The notes: generated from the letters alone by a model not told the origin. 64,000 nt of DNA from Rhizobium oryziradicis (GCF_001939045.1 NZ_MKIM01000028.1:186001-250000), one strand, 5' to 3'; positions 34,338-44,990 are shown, numbered from the stretch's first letter. Made by a program: numbers and translations.

Positions 34338-34414
34338 GCGGGTGTAGCTCAGTCGGTTAGAGTGCCGGCCTGTCACGCCGGAGGTCGCGGGTTCGAGCCC
34401 CGTCACTCGCGCCA
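34338..34414 (+). tRNA. tRNA-Asp(GTC), copy 3
   Basis: One D-loop change (CAGTCGG instead of CAGTTGG) relative to the other two; otherwise identical. Confidence 0.97.
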
Positions 34415-34648
34415 TTTTCTTGTTCCTCTCCTCCATTAAATTTCCGCCTAAAGCGGTCATTTTAAAAATAAATGTAGATCAATTTACACCGAGTGTTAAA
34501 GTCTTCGTGTGCATGTGCGAAAAGCCGTTATCGGTCTTGCGCAACTGCTCTGGCTGCGATAACCAACGGGTCGTTGCAACAGTCTTTTTGGCTTGTCGGT
34601 TCTGGCCGTGTACGGCTCACGGCGTGATGATAAGCAAGGATGGATATG

Positions 34649-35014
34649 ATGACTGAACTCCTCAGTTCCTACCTCCCGATCGTGGTATTTATCGCAATTG
34701 CGATGGTTATCGGGATCGCTCTTTTGGTAACCCCTTTTGCTGTGGCATTTAAGGCCCCGGATGCGGAAAAACTTTCCTCATTCGAGTGCGGCTTCAATGC
34801 CTTTGACGACGCACGCGTTAAGTTTGACATCCGATTCTATCTGGTGTCGATTCTTTTCATTATTTTCGACCTTGAAGTCGCATTCCTGTTTCCGTGGGCT
34901 GTTTCGTTCAGCTCAATCGGCTGGTTTGGTTTCTGGTCCATGATGGTTTTTCTGGCTGTGCTGACCATCGGCTTTATTTATGAGTGGAAGAAGGGAGCCC
35001 TGGAATGGGAGTGA
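34649..35014 (+). CDS. nuoA: NADH-quinone oxidoreductase subunit A
   Basis: 121 residues with three membrane helices. The loop after helix 1 is [30 protein letters not shown], containing the conserved cysteine loop that contacts the quinone-site subunits. I use the ATG at 34649, with AAGGA 8 bases before it; in-frame ATGs at 34640 and 34646 are less well spaced. It is first in the operon, 234 bases after the last tRNA-Asp. An imperfect TGTA-N8-TACA palindrome at 34473-34488 may belong to its promoter region. Confidence 0.96.
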   Translation: MTELLSSYLPIVVFIAIAMVIGIALLVTPFAVAFKAPDAEKLSSFECGFNAFDDARVKFDIRFYLVSILFIIFDLEVAFLFPWAVSFSSIGWFGFWSMMVFLAVLTIGFIYEWKKGALEWE

Positions 35015-35592
35015 GCCCGAACAAGAGTGAGACCCTGGTTGCGCCGCAGCCCAAGGGAATCATTGATCCGGCGACCGGCAAGCCGGTTGGTAATGACAGT
35101 AGTTTTTTTGGCGAGATCAACAATGAACTCGCCGATAAAGGTTTTATTGTCACATCAACACAGGCGTTGATCACTTGGGCCCGTACAGGCTCGCTGATGT
35201 GGATGCAGTTTGGTTTGGCCTGCTGCGCCGTTGAAGGGCTGATGCAGGCCTCCGGTCCGCGTTACGACATGGAGCGCTTTGGTGTTGCTCCGCGCGCGTC
35301 ACCGCGCCAGTCGGATGTGATGATCGTGGCTGGAACGCTGACCAATAAAATGGCTCCGGCGCTTCGCAAAGTTTACGATCAGATGCCAGAGCCGCGTTAC
35401 GTTATCTCTATGGGCTCCTGTGCGAATGGTGGTGGCTATTACCATTATTCCTACTCCGTTGTCCGTGGCTGCGATCGGGTTGTGCCTGTCGACATTTATG
35501 TTCCGGGCTGTCCCCCCACGGCAGAGGCATTGCTTTACGGCGTGCTTTTGCTTCAGAAAAAAATCCGCCGCACCGGCACAATCGAACGGTAG
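35005..35592 (+). CDS. nuoB: NADH-quinone oxidoreductase subunit B
   Basis: 195 residues. It holds cluster N2, the last [4Fe-4S] centre before quinone: ligands Cys73-Cys74 (LACCAVEG), Cys139 ([13 protein letters not shown]) and Cys169 ([11 protein letters not shown]). The first 50 residues form a flexible N-terminal extension typical of alphaproteobacteria and mitochondria. Its ATG lies inside the end of nuoA (10-base overlap). Confidence 0.97.
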   Translation: MGVSPNKSETLVAPQPKGIIDPATGKPVGNDSSFFGEINNELADKGFIVTSTQALITWARTGSLMWMQFGLACCAVEGLMQASGPRYDMERFGVAPRASPRQSDVMIVAGTLTNKMAPALRKVYDQMPEPRYVISMGSCANGGGYYHYSYSVVRGCDRVVPVDIYVPGCPPTAEALLYGVLLLQKKIRRTGTIER

Positions 35593-35610
35593 TGGCGAGG
35601 GACTGACAAG

Positions 35611-36213
35611 ATGAGTGAAGCTCTCCAAGCGCTTGCGTCTTACATCACTGAAAAATGCGAAAATCTCGTTGTGTCGAGCAATATCGCTTTTGGTGAGCTG
35701 ACACTGGCGACGACCGCGGAAAGTCTGACAGCGCTGGTGACGTTCCTGCGTGATGACCCACGGTGCGGTTTTATAAATATCATCGACGTCTGCGGTGTGG
35801 ATTATCCCAGCCGCGTTGATCGGTTTGATGTCGTTTACCATTTTCTCGCCCCACGGCAGAACCAGCGTATTCGACTGAAGCTGCAGACAAATGAAGACAA
35901 GCCTGTGCCATCGCTGTGTCCCTTGTTTCCGGGTGCAGACTGGTTTGAGCGTGAAGCCTGGGATCTCTATGGCATTATGTTCACCGGCCATCCGGACCTG
36001 CGCCGTATTCTGACCGATTACGGCTTTGAAGGGCATCCTTTGCGCAAGGACTTCCCGGTCACTGGTTTTGTTGAGGTTCGTTACGACGACACAGTCAAGC
36101 GTGTGGTTTATGAGCCGGTTGAATTGAAGCAAGAATTCCGCAGTTTTGATTTTCTGTCGCCATGGGAAGGTACTGATTATGTGCTGCCCGGCGACGAGAA
36201 GTCGGCGAAGTAA
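35611..36213 (+). CDS. nuoC: NADH-quinone oxidoreductase subunit C
   Basis: 200 residues of the 30-kDa subunit family: FVLD-like fold with [50 protein letters not shown], the strongest signature of this subunit. It is separate from NuoD here, whereas some bacteria fuse the two. 18 bases after nuoB. Confidence 0.96.
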   Translation: MSEALQALASYITEKCENLVVSSNIAFGELTLATTAESLTALVTFLRDDPRCGFINIIDVCGVDYPSRVDRFDVVYHFLAPRQNQRIRLKLQTNEDKPVPSLCPLFPGADWFEREAWDLYGIMFTGHPDLRRILTDYGFEGHPLRKDFPVTGFVEVRYDDTVKRVVYEPVELKQEFRSFDFLSPWEGTDYVLPGDEKSAK

Positions 36214-36232
36214 GAGGGCGGGACGTTAAGAC

Positions 36233-37423
36233 ATGGCTGAACATTCCGTTCGTAATTTTACCATCAACTTTGGTCCTGAGCATCCTTCGGCCCACGGCGT
36301 TTTGCGTCTTGTGCTGGAGCTGGACGGGGAAATTGTTGAACGTGTCGATCCTCATATCGGCCTGCTGCATCGCGGCACGGAAAAGCTGATTGAAGGCAAG
36401 ACCTATTTGCAGGCTTTGCCCTATTTTGACCGGCTTGATTACGTCGCGCCGATGAATCAGGAGCATTCCTACTGTCTCGCCATCGAGAAGCTGCTGGGGA
36501 TTGAGGTTCCAATCCGTGGCCAGCTTATTCGCGTGCTTTACTCCGAAATCGGCCGTATCCTGTCGCATATCATGAATGTGACCACGCAGGCCATGGACGT
36601 CGGTGCAATGACGCCGCCAGTCTGGGGTTTTGAAGAACGTGAAAAGCTGATGGTGTTCTACGAGCGCGCTTGCGGCGCTCGTCTGCATGCTGCCTACTTC
36701 CGTCCCGGTGGCGTTCATCAGGATATCCCGCCAGAACTGGTGGAAGATATCGGCAAGTGGTGCGATCCTTTCTTGACGGTGCTCGACAATATTGAAGGTC
36801 TTTTGACAGGCAACCGTATTTTCAAGCAGCGTAACGTCGATATCGGCGTTGTCAGCCTTGAAGATGCCTGGCGTTGGGGCTTCTCCGGAGTCATGGTACG
36901 TGGTTCGGGCGCTGCCTGGGACTTGCGCCGTGCACAGCCTTATGAATGCTATTCCGAGCTGGATTTCGACATTCCCGTTGGCAAGAATGGCGACTGCTAC
37001 GACCGCTATCTCCTTCGCATGATGGAAATGCGCGAATCGGTCAAAATTATGAAGCAGTGCGTTCAACGCCTGTTGACGACTGAGCGTGTCGGTCCTGTTT
37101 CGTCGGTAGACGGCAAGGTTGTTCCGCCGAAGCGTGGTGAAATGAAGCGGTCGATGGAAGCGCTTATTCACCACTTCAAACTTTACACCGAAGGCTTTCA
37201 CGTGCCTGCCGGCGAGGTTTATGCCGCCGTCGAGGCTCCCAAGGGCGAATTTGGCGTCTATCTTGTTTCGGATGGCACAAATAAGCCGTATCGCTGCAAG
37301 ATCCGCGCACCGGGTTTTGTGCACTTGCAGGCGATGGATTTCATCTCGCGTGGACATCAGCTTGCTGACGTCACGGCGGTGTTGGGATCGTTGGATATCG
37401 TGTTTGGTGAGGTGGACCGCTGA
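36233..37423 (+). CDS. nuoD: NADH-quinone oxidoreductase subunit D
   Basis: 396 residues, the 49-kDa subunit. With NuoB it builds the quinone pocket: [22 protein letters not shown] carries the pocket histidine, followed by [12 protein letters not shown] and [17 protein letters not shown]. The C-terminus [11 protein letters not shown] is the usual ending. Its stop overlaps the ATG of the next small gene (TGATG). Confidence 0.97.
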   Translation: MAEHSVRNFTINFGPEHPSAHGVLRLVLELDGEIVERVDPHIGLLHRGTEKLIEGKTYLQALPYFDRLDYVAPMNQEHSYCLAIEKLLGIEVPIRGQLIRVLYSEIGRILSHIMNVTTQAMDVGAMTPPVWGFEEREKLMVFYERACGARLHAAYFRPGGVHQDIPPELVEDIGKWCDPFLTVLDNIEGLLTGNRIFKQRNVDIGVVSLEDAWRWGFSGVMVRGSGAAWDLRRAQPYECYSELDFDIPVGKNGDCYDRYLLRMMEMRESVKIMKQCVQRLLTTERVGPVSSVDGKVVPPKRGEMKRSMEALIHHFKLYTEGFHVPAGEVYAAVEAPKGEFGVYLVSDGTNKPYRCKIRAPGFVHLQAMDFISRGHQLADVTAVLGSLDIVFGEVDR

Positions 37424-37662
37424 TGCAGCTTGGTGTGCCAGCACTGTCGGAAGGTTTTGGCTTTGCAGCTTTGGTTGCGAAGGCAAAAGCTTTGTGGCAT
37501 GTGGCACAATCAAACGGTGACTGTCCGGGCTTGGCGTCTGTTTTTAAGGCGTCAGGTTTTGAACGTGTCACGAAGCTCATCGTGTTCCCCAATTGGGGTA
37601 ATTTGGTGCAATCTGATGTGTCTGCTGTGGTGGCAGATCATTCTATTGTATCCATAAATTGA
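37423..37662 (+). CDS. Small conserved-looking protein coupled to nuoD, unknown
   Basis: 79 residues ([20 protein letters not shown] ... VVADHSIVSIN). The ATG overlaps the nuoD stop by one base and the stop lies 18 bases before nuoE, so it is translated within the complex I operon. It is soluble, with no membrane helix, metal motif or obvious fold signature. FERVTKLIVFPNWGNLVQSDVSAVV looks like a small alpha/beta domain. I do not recognise a family. It may be an assembly factor or an accessory subunit. The complete overlap-to-gap packing argues that it is real. Confidence 0.75.
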   Translation: MQLGVPALSEGFGFAALVAKAKALWHVAQSNGDCPGLASVFKASGFERVTKLIVFPNWGNLVQSDVSAVVADHSIVSIN

Positions 37663-37680
37663 GATAAGGCGTGAGGAAGT

Positions 37681-38358
37681 ATGTCCGTTCGTCGTTTAGC
37701 CGAAGATAAATTCCAGCCAGCATCATTTGCCTTTAACGAGGAAAATGCGGCTTGGGCTGAGGCCACCATTCGAAAATATCCTGAGGGTCGTCAGCAATCG
37801 GCTGTGATACCGCTGCTGATGCGTGCGCAAGAGCAGGACGGTTGGGTGACCAAGCCGACGATCGAATTTGTCGCGGACATGCTCGACATGCCTTACATCC
37901 GCGTTTTGGAAGTCGCGACATTTTACACCCAGTTTCAATTGAAGCCGGTTGGCACAAAGGCGCATATTCAGGTTTGCGGCACAACGCCTTGTATGTTGCG
38001 CGGCTCGGAAGAGCTTATGAAGGTTTGTAAGAAGAAGATTCATGCCGAACCTTTGGAGCGCAATGAATCCGGCACTTTGTCCTGGGAAGAAGTCGAGTGT
38101 CAGGGCGCTTGCGTCAACGCTCCGATGGTGATCATCTTCAAGGATGCCTATGAGGATTTGACGCCGGAGCGGCTCGAAGAAATCATTGATGCGTTTGAAG
38201 CTGGCAAGGGCAGCGACGTGCCGACTGGTCCGCAAATTGATCGTATCTTCAGCGCACCAGAAGGTGGGCTAACCAGTTTGACGGAAGACATTACGCCCGT
38301 ACGTTGGGGCGAGGGGCAATCAGCGCAAGCCGATGACGCCGAAAAGGCCAAGGGGTGA
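37681..38358 (+). CDS. nuoE: NADH-quinone oxidoreductase subunit E
   Basis: 225 residues, the 24-kDa subunit with the off-path [2Fe-2S] cluster N1a: ligands Cys99 and Cys104 (VCGTTPCMLRG), Cys140 and Cys144 (ECQGACVNAP). Beyond residue 165 it carries an acidic, variable tail of about 55 residues (SDVPTGPQIDRIF ... SAQADDAEKAKG), longer than in E. coli. Some rhizobial NuoE tails carry a helix-hairpin-helix domain, as I recall; here that domain is encoded separately at 39676. Confidence 0.96.
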   Translation: MSVRRLAEDKFQPASFAFNEENAAWAEATIRKYPEGRQQSAVIPLLMRAQEQDGWVTKPTIEFVADMLDMPYIRVLEVATFYTQFQLKPVGTKAHIQVCGTTPCMLRGSEELMKVCKKKIHAEPLERNESGTLSWEEVECQGACVNAPMVIIFKDAYEDLTPERLEEIIDAFEAGKGSDVPTGPQIDRIFSAPEGGLTSLTEDITPVRWGEGQSAQADDAEKAKG

Positions 38359-38361
38359 GAG

Positions 38362-39666
38362 ATGTTACAGGATAAGGACCGCATTTTCACCAACATCTAT
38401 GGCCTCAAGGATAAGTCTTTGAAGGGTGCCATGAGCCGTGGCCACTGGGATGGTACAAAGCAGATCCTCGAAAAGGGTCGTGACTGGATCATCAACGAAA
38501 TGAAGGCCTCCGGCCTGCGTGGTCGTGGTGGTGCTGGCTTCCCAACGGGCTTGAAATGGTCTTTCATGCCCAAAGAAAGCGACGGTCGCCCGCATTATCT
38601 GGTGGTGAACGCTGACGAATCCGAGCCAGGCACCTGCAAAGACCGCGAAATCATGCGCCACGATCCGTTCACGCTGCTGGAAGGTTGCGTGATTGCCGGT
38701 TTCGCTATGGGCGCACACACCGCTTACATCTATCTGCGTGGCGAATACATGCGCGAGCGTGAAGCGCTGCAGACGGCGGTTGATGAGTGCTACGAAGCCG
38801 GCCTTCTGGGCAAAAACAACAAGAACGGCTGGGATTTCGACATCTATCTGCACCACGGCGCTGGTGCTTATATTTGTGGCGAAGAAACCGCGTTGCTGGA
38901 AAGCCTTGAAGGCAAAAAAGGCCAACCGCGCCTCAAGCCGCCATTCCCAGCGAATATGGGTCTTTATGGCTGCCCGACAACGGTCAACAACGTTGAATCG
39001 ATTGCGGTTGCTCCGACGATTCTTCGTCGTGGCGGCAGCTGGTTTTCGTCCTTTGGCCGTCCAAACAACGTTGGTACAAAGCTGTTCATGGTATCTGGCC
39101 ATGTCAACAAGCCTTGCACCTTTGAAGAAGCGATGGGCCTTTCTTTCCGCGAGTTGATTGAGCGCCATTGCGGCGGCATCCGTGGCGGTTGGGATAATCT
39201 TTTGGCTGTCATTCCGGGCGGTGCATCTTGCCCGGTTGTCAAGGGCGAGGAAATGGCTGACGCCATTATGGATTTCGACGGCATGCGCGACGTTAAGTCG
39301 TCATTTGGTACCGGCGGCATGATTGTCATGGATAAATCCACCGACATTATCAAGGCGATCTGGCGTATTGCTGCTTTCTTCAAGCATGAAAGCTGCGGTC
39401 AGTGCACGCCTTGCCGCGAAGGCACGGGTTGGATGATGCGTGTGTTGGAGCGCATGGTGCGTGGCAACGCACAGAAGCGCGAAATTGACATGCTGTTTCA
39501 GGTCACAAAGCAGATCGAAGGCCACACGATTTGTGCGCTGGGTGATGCCGCTGCTTGGCCGGTGCAGGGTCTCATTCGCAATTTCCGTCCGGAAATTGAA
39601 GCGCGTATTGATCAATATACCCAGAATGCGACCAGCGTAGGTGCTGTGATGGAAGCCGCCGAATAA
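38362..39666 (+). CDS. nuoF: NADH-quinone oxidoreductase subunit F
   Basis: 434 residues, the NADH- and FMN-binding subunit. The nucleotide motif is [16 protein letters not shown], the FMN region [15 protein letters not shown], and [19 protein letters not shown] follows. The N3 [4Fe-4S] cluster uses Cys345, Cys348, Cys351 ([11 protein letters not shown]) and Cys391 (HTICALGD). It starts 3 bases after the nuoE stop. Confidence 0.97.
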   Translation: MLQDKDRIFTNIYGLKDKSLKGAMSRGHWDGTKQILEKGRDWIINEMKASGLRGRGGAGFPTGLKWSFMPKESDGRPHYLVVNADESEPGTCKDREIMRHDPFTLLEGCVIAGFAMGAHTAYIYLRGEYMREREALQTAVDECYEAGLLGKNNKNGWDFDIYLHHGAGAYICGEETALLESLEGKKGQPRLKPPFPANMGLYGCPTTVNNVESIAVAPTILRRGGSWFSSFGRPNNVGTKLFMVSGHVNKPCTFEEAMGLSFRELIERHCGGIRGGWDNLLAVIPGGASCPVVKGEEMADAIMDFDGMRDVKSSFGTGGMIVMDKSTDIIKAIWRIAAFFKHESCGQCTPCREGTGWMMRVLERMVRGNAQKREIDMLFQVTKQIEGHTICALGDAAAWPVQGLIRNFRPEIEARIDQYTQNATSVGAVMEAAE

Positions 39667-39675
39667 GGGGATAAG

Positions 39676-40326
39676 ATGATGGTGGAAGCTTCGAAAGAGA
39701 AGAGCAACGGATCGTCGGCAGCGCCGGACGATTCCGGCTATCTCAGTGGGGCTTCTCATCCCTTGTCACTTCATCCGGTTATTGCCAATCAGTTTGCAGC
39801 TTTCGCGGCTGTGACATCGATTGGCTTCAGCGTCGCATCGCAGATGGCCAGTTTCATGCTTGGTGGCATGCAGGATGCCATGAGCAAAGCGGCAAAGAAG
39901 GATCAGGCATCAGAGAGTTCTTCGGTTGCCAAAGCGTCTTCGCAGGAGGTTGCTGATGAAAGTGCGGTGGCTCACAATCAAGTGATTGCGGATGTCGCGC
40001 CAAAGTCGGCTAAACCGTCAGCGCGGCGGTCTGCGACACAGAGGACCCCGGTGAAAAAAGCCGTTGCTTCGAAGGTTGCGGCACCTTCCGAAGGCGTGGT
40101 TGCGAAAAAGACGAGGACAAGAACCAAGGTCAGTGATCTCAAGCGGATCTCGGGCGTTGGACCAAAGGTAGAAGAACTGCTGCATAAGGCAGGTGTTAAG
40201 ACCTTTGAGGATATTGCCGGATGGACGTCTGACGATGTCGCACGTATAGATCGCGAACTTGGGCTTGAGGGACGGATTCTTCGAGACGATTGGATTGGGC
40301 AAGCGCAGACGCTGATGAAGGTCTGA
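39676..40326 (+). CDS. Helix-hairpin-helix protein inside the complex I operon
   Basis: 216 residues. The N-terminal third contains a hydrophobic or amphipathic stretch (QFAAFAAVTSIGFSVASQMASFMLGG, about 38-63) resembling phasin-type helices. The middle is Ala/Lys/Ser-rich and probably disordered, with basic patches (KPSARRSATQRTPVKK). The last 62 residues are a compact HHH/SAM-like domain: DLKRISGVGPKVEELLHKAG, then KTFEDIAGWTSDDVARIDREL and the end GRILRDDWIGQAQTLMKV. The ISGVGPK hairpin is the type found in DNA- and RNA-binding HHH proteins, and a related tail occurs on rhizobial L21 and NuoE as I recall. It lies 9 bases after nuoF. Role unknown. Confidence 0.8.
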   Translation: MMVEASKEKSNGSSAAPDDSGYLSGASHPLSLHPVIANQFAAFAAVTSIGFSVASQMASFMLGGMQDAMSKAAKKDQASESSSVAKASSQEVADESAVAHNQVIADVAPKSAKPSARRSATQRTPVKKAVASKVAAPSEGVVAKKTRTRTKVSDLKRISGVGPKVEELLHKAGVKTFEDIAGWTSDDVARIDRELGLEGRILRDDWIGQAQTLMKV

Positions 40327-40530
40327 GGTTGGTTTTTGGAATAGGCCGGAGCGTTGCTTTGGCTGCGGAATAAGAAGGGTAGGGCTGTTGCGCCATAGAA
40401 AACGTCAAGACGTTTTTTGCGTAACGGACATGCTGGTCTAAACAGAGACATGCGTAGCAGAAGGTCATTTGGGTCTTCTTGCCAGCTTTTGAAAAAGCGG
40501 CGGCTATGGACGTGAGACAGGAAGGCGAAT

Positions 40531-42612
40531 ATGGCAAAGCTGAAAGTCGACGGCAAGGAGATCGAGGTTCCGGATCATTTCACGCTGCTTCAGGCGTGTG
40601 AGGAAGCTGGTGCCGAGGTTCCGCGGTTTTGTTTCCACGAAAGGCTATCGGTTGCGGGCAATTGCCGCATGTGCCTGGTGGAAGTGAAGGGCGGACCTCC
40701 GAAGCCTGCCGCATCTTGCGCTATGGGCGTGCGCGACGTTCGCGGCGGACCAAACGGCGAATTGCCAGAAGTTTTCACCAATACGCCTATGGTCAAAAAG
40801 GCCCGCGAAGGCGTGATGGAATTTTTGCTGATCAACCATCCGCTGGATTGCCCGATCTGCGATCAGGGCGGTGAGTGCGATTTGCAGGATCAGGCCATGG
40901 CCTTCGGCATCGACTCGTCGCGCTATGGCGAAGACAAGCGCTCGGTTGAAGACAAGTACATTGGCCCATTGGTCAAAACGGTGATGAACCGCTGCATTCA
41001 CTGCACGCGTTGTGTTCGCTTTACCACCGAAGTGGCTGGTATTGCTGAACTCGGCCTGATTGGTCGCGGTGAAGATGCTGAAATCACAACCTATCTCGAA
41101 CAGGCCATGACCTCCGAATTGCAGGGCAATGTTGTTGATCTCTGCCCGGTTGGTGCGCTGACGTCTAAGCCATTCGCGTTCACGGCTCGTCCGTGGGAAT
41201 TGAACAAGACCGAATCGATTGACGTGATGGATGCGCTGGGCTCGGCCATCCGGGTTGATACCCGTGGTCGTGAAGTGATGCGCATCATGCCGCGCGTGAA
41301 TGAATCCATCAACGAAGAATGGATTTCGGATAAGAGCCGTTTTATCTGGGATGGTTTGAAAACCCAGCGTCTCGACCGGCCTTATGTTCGTCGTGATGGC
41401 CGTTTGCAGCCAGCAAGCTGGACAGAAGCTTTTGCGACGATTGGTGCTGCTGTGTCGGCAACAAATGGCTCCAAAATCGGCGCCATTGCTGGTGATCTCG
41501 CTTCCGTTGAAGAAATGTTTGCTCTCAAGGAGCTTCTGGTTTCGCTGGGCTCCGCGAACTACGACTGTCGCCAGGATGGTGCTGCGCTTGATCCATCGCT
41601 GGGTCGCGCCAGCTACATCTTCAACCCGACAATTGAGGGCATCGAAGAGGCAGATGCGCTTCTGGTGGTGGGGTCCAACCCACGCTTTGAAGCCTCTGTG
41701 TTGAACGCGCGCATTCGCAAGCGTTGGCGGCGCGGTGGCTTCCCGATTGCAGTGATCGGTGAAGCGTCTGAACTGCGTTACGATTACACCTATTTGGGTG
41801 CTGGCACTGAGACGCTTGCTGATCTCTCCGCTGGCAATCACAGCTTCTTTGACATTTTGAAGAATGCCAAGAAGCCAATGATTATCATTGGCCAAGGCGC
41901 TTTGGCCCGGGCTGATGGCGCAGCTGTTCTCTCAACGGCGGCAGCCATCGCCGAGTCGGTTGGTGTAGTAACTGATGAATGGAACGGTTTTGCTGTTCTG
42001 CACACTGCCGCATCGCGCGTCGGTGGTCTCGATCTCGGGTTTGTTCCGGGGCAGGGGGGCAAGACCGCAGCTGAGATGCTCACATCGATGGACGTGTTGT
42101 TCCTGCTGGGTGCAGACGAAATCGATCTGTCGGCAAAGACCGCTCAATTGACGGTCTATATTGGCTCGCATGGTGACAACGGCGCGCAAAATGCTGATGT
42201 CATTCTTCCTGCTGCTGCCTACACAGAAAAATCCGGCATCTGGGTGAACACAGAAGGCCGCGTTCAAATGGGCAACCGTGCAGGCTTTGCGCCGGGCGAA
42301 GCCCGCGAAGACTGGGCGGTGCTGCGTGCTCTTTCCGACGTGTTGGGCAAGAAGCTTCCGTTTGATTCGTTGGCACAATTGCGCCAAAAACTTTATCAGG
42401 CTCATCCTCATTTCGCTGAGGTTGATGACATTAAGGCCGGTCATTCGGCTGATATTGCTGCGGTTGCAAAAAAAGGCGGGAACATGACGCAATCTGTATT
42501 TGCGTCTGCGGTCAAAGACTTCTATTTGACAAACCCGATAGCACGCGCCTCGGCTGTCATGGCTGAATGTTCCGCGTTAGCCCGCAACAATTTCAAGGCT
42601 GCGGCAGAGTAA
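40531..42612 (+). CDS. nuoG: NADH-quinone oxidoreductase subunit G
   Basis: 693 residues. An N-terminal [2Fe-2S] ferredoxin domain (FCFHERLSVAGNCRMCLVEV), then the H-x3-C cluster region (INHPLDCPICDQGGECDLQ) and the four-cysteine N4/N5 region (NRCIHCTRCVRFTTEVAG; DLCPVGALTSKPF). A molybdopterin-oxidoreductase-like body without the cofactor follows. The 692-residue size is the alphaproteobacterial and mitochondrial form, lacking the extra N7 cluster of long bacterial NuoG. It follows the HHH gene after a 204-base gap that contains nothing I recognise. Confidence 0.97.
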   Translation: MAKLKVDGKEIEVPDHFTLLQACEEAGAEVPRFCFHERLSVAGNCRMCLVEVKGGPPKPAASCAMGVRDVRGGPNGELPEVFTNTPMVKKAREGVMEFLLINHPLDCPICDQGGECDLQDQAMAFGIDSSRYGEDKRSVEDKYIGPLVKTVMNRCIHCTRCVRFTTEVAGIAELGLIGRGEDAEITTYLEQAMTSELQGNVVDLCPVGALTSKPFAFTARPWELNKTESIDVMDALGSAIRVDTRGREVMRIMPRVNESINEEWISDKSRFIWDGLKTQRLDRPYVRRDGRLQPASWTEAFATIGAAVSATNGSKIGAIAGDLASVEEMFALKELLVSLGSANYDCRQDGAALDPSLGRASYIFNPTIEGIEEADALLVVGSNPRFEASVLNARIRKRWRRGGFPIAVIGEASELRYDYTYLGAGTETLADLSAGNHSFFDILKNAKKPMIIIGQGALARADGAAVLSTAAAIAESVGVVTDEWNGFAVLHTAASRVGGLDLGFVPGQGGKTAAEMLTSMDVLFLLGADEIDLSAKTAQLTVYIGSHGDNGAQNADVILPAAAYTEKSGIWVNTEGRVQMGNRAGFAPGEAREDWAVLRALSDVLGKKLPFDSLAQLRQKLYQAHPHFAEVDDIKAGHSADIAAVAKKGGNMTQSVFASAVKDFYLTNPIARASAVMAECSALARNNFKAAAE

Positions 42613-42624
42613 GGGCAAGGGATC

Positions 42625-43668
42625 ATGGACTCGTTCTTTTTTACTTATGTTTGGCCGGCGTTGATCATGATCGGTCAGTCCCTGCTGTTGCTGGTCTGTC
42701 TTCTTCTGTTCATCGCCTATATTCTTCTGGCCGACCGCAAGATCTGGGCGGCTGTTCAGCTGCGCCGTGGTCCTAACGTTGTTGGACCTTGGGGGCTTTT
42801 GCAGTCCTTTGCTGACCTTTTGAAATTCGTGCTGAAAGAGCCGATTATTCCGGCGGGTGCGAATAAGGGCGTGTTTTTGCTCGCACCTTTGGTGGGTGTT
42901 ACACTGGCGCTGGCCACTTGGGCGGTTATTCCGCTCAATCAGGGTTGGGTGATCGCCAATATCAACGTCGGTATCCTCTATGTTTTCGCGATTTCATCGC
43001 TTGAAGTGTATGGCGTGATCATGGGCGGTTGGGCATCCAACTCGAAGTATCCCTTCCTGGGTGCGCTTCGCTCTGCCGCGCAAATGGTCTCCTATGAAGT
43101 GTCGATGGGTCTGGTTATCGTCACGGTTCTGTTGTGCGTTGGCTCGTTGAACCTGACCGACATCGTGTTGTCGCAAAAGACAGGCCTTGGCACGATGATG
43201 GGATTGCCGCCGTCGATGCTCGATTGGCATTGGTTGGCGCTGTTTCCGATGTTCGTGATCTTCTTTATCTCGGCACTCGCTGAAACCAATCGTCCTCCTT
43301 TCGATCTGCCGGAAGCTGAGTCGGAACTGGTTGCGGGCTTCATGGTCGAGTATGGCTCGACCCCTTACATGATGTTCATGCTGAGTGAATATGCGGCGAT
43401 CGTCTTGATGTGCGCCATGACCACAATCCTGTTCCTTGGTGGCTGGTTGCCGCCGCTGGATATCGCAGTGTTGAATTGGGTGCCGGGTATTATCTGGTTT
43501 GTTATCAAGAGCGCGCTGGTGTTTTCGATGTTCGCGATCACCAAAGCCATCGTGCCGCGTTACCGTTATGACCAGTTGATGCGTCTTGGCTGGAAAGTGT
43601 TCCTGCCGATCTCGCTTGCCATGGTGGTTATCGTCGCATTCGTTTTGAAATTGATGGGGTGGGCATGA
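42625..43668 (+). CDS. nuoH: NADH-quinone oxidoreductase subunit H
   Basis: 347 residues, eight membrane helices. It forms the membrane side of the quinone chamber and the first proton path: [53 protein letters not shown], and the charged loop [29 protein letters not shown], all intact. 12 bases after nuoG. Confidence 0.97.
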   Translation: MDSFFFTYVWPALIMIGQSLLLLVCLLLFIAYILLADRKIWAAVQLRRGPNVVGPWGLLQSFADLLKFVLKEPIIPAGANKGVFLLAPLVGVTLALATWAVIPLNQGWVIANINVGILYVFAISSLEVYGVIMGGWASNSKYPFLGALRSAAQMVSYEVSMGLVIVTVLLCVGSLNLTDIVLSQKTGLGTMMGLPPSMLDWHWLALFPMFVIFFISALAETNRPPFDLPEAESELVAGFMVEYGSTPYMMFMLSEYAAIVLMCAMTTILFLGGWLPPLDIAVLNWVPGIIWFVIKSALVFSMFAITKAIVPRYRYDQLMRLGWKVFLPISLAMVVIVAFVLKLMGWA

Positions 43669-43708
43669 TGCGCTCGTTCCTGACGTCTAGCAGATTTGGA
43701 GTTTGAAG

Positions 43709-44200
43709 ATGGCAAGTCTGTCCCAAGCCGTCCGTTCGCTGTTCCTGAAAGAATTCGTTGGCGCGTTTTTCCTGTCCATGCGTTTTTTCGTCAAACAGAA
43801 GGCGACCGTAAACTACCCCTTTGAGAAGGGGCCTGTGAGCCCAAGGTTTCGCGGAGAGCATGCTCTTCGCCGTTACCCGAATGGTGAAGAGCGTTGCATT
43901 GCCTGCAAGCTGTGTGAAGCAATCTGTCCCGCTCAGGCCATCACGATTGAGGCTGGCCCACGCAGAAACGACGGAACGCGCCGCACCGTGCGTTACGATA
44001 TCGATATGGTGAAGTGCATTTACTGCGGTTTTTGCCAGGAGGCTTGTCCCGTGGATGCGATTGTTGAAGGTCCGAATTTCGAGTTTTCGACAGAGACTCG
44101 TGAAGAGCTTTACTTCGACAAGGCGAAACTCCTCGCCAATGGTGATCGGTGGGAGCGGGAAATTGCCCGCAACATTGCGCTGGATGCGCCCTATCGTTAA
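43709..44200 (+). CDS. nuoI: NADH-quinone oxidoreductase subunit I
   Basis: 163 residues from the ATG at 43709; a TTG at 43703 is the only longer start. Two ferredoxin motifs for clusters N6a and N6b: [15 protein letters not shown] and [15 protein letters not shown]. The amphipathic N-terminal helix ([21 protein letters not shown]) anchors it on the membrane arm. A 175-base gap to nuoJ shows no gene. Confidence 0.97.
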   Translation: MASLSQAVRSLFLKEFVGAFFLSMRFFVKQKATVNYPFEKGPVSPRFRGEHALRRYPNGEERCIACKLCEAICPAQAITIEAGPRRNDGTRRTVRYDIDMVKCIYCGFCQEACPVDAIVEGPNFEFSTETREELYFDKAKLLANGDRWEREIARNIALDAPYR

Positions 44201-44375
44201 TGGATTGATCGAGCAGATCGGTGGCGTGCATGCTGTAGTGGCTTGTTACGTCCCGGTTTGAAATTGAAACGAAATGTTTGTCGAACTGAAGCTCTTTTGT
44301 CGGGCGGAAGTTCTGGCGCATTTTATGGGACACGGTTCAAATCCGCGCTCCTGGGGAAGATGAATAGGCACCATC

Positions 44376-44990
44376 ATGGGTCTTCAGGCAATCTTTTTCT
44401 ACCTTTTCGCCTTCGTGGCTCTGGCTTCGGCGTTTATGGTTATCTCGTCAAGAAATCCGGTACATTCGGTTTTGTTCCTTATCTTGACCTTCGTTAATGC
44501 GGCCGGCTTGTTCATGCTAACGGGCGCAGAATTTCTGGCGATGATCCTTCTCGTGGTCTACGTGGGTGCTGTTGCGGTTCTCTTCCTGTTCGTTGTGATG
44601 ATGCTCGACATCGATTTCACCGAGCTTCGCGCTGGAACCATGAAATACGCGCCGCTTGGCGCTCTGATTGGTGCTGTTGTTGCCGCCGAACTGATTTTCG
44701 TGATTGGTGGCTCAACAATTTCACCCGAGGCCTTGAAGGCGATCACCATGCCATTGCCAGCTTTGACCGAGACGCAGAACACCGCCGTTTTGGGCAACGT
44801 GCTCTACACCACGTATGTCTATTACTTCCAGATCGCAGGTCTCGTTCTGCTGGTGGCTATGATCGGTGCGATTGTGCTGACACTGCGTCATCGTCAGAAT
44901 ATCAAGCGCCAAAATATCTCGCATCAGGTTGCACGGACCCCAGCCACTGCCATCAAGGTGGTCAAGGTCAAGCCGGGCCAGGGCATCTGA
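44376..44990 (+). CDS. nuoJ: NADH-quinone oxidoreductase subunit J
   Basis: 204 residues with five membrane helices. The third, AEFLAMILLVVYVGAVAVLFLFVVMMLD, holds the pi-bulge segment that couples quinone chemistry to pumping. The C-terminal 40 residues (RHRQNIKRQNISHQVARTP ... KPGQGI) are a basic cytoplasmic tail. Confidence 0.96.
   Translation: MGLQAIFFYLFAFVALASAFMVISSRNPVHSVLFLILTFVNAAGLFMLTGAEFLAMILLVVYVGAVAVLFLFVVMMLDIDFTELRAGTMKYAPLGALIGAVVAAELIFVIGGSTISPEALKAITMPLPALTETQNTAVLGNVLYTTYVYYFQIAGLVLLVAMIGAIVLTLRHRQNIKRQNISHQVARTPATAIKVVKVKPGQGI

Noticed and set aside
36095-37513. 472-codon open frame antisense to nuoD
   Set aside because: Shadow of nuoD; no family resemblance and it crosses three real genes.
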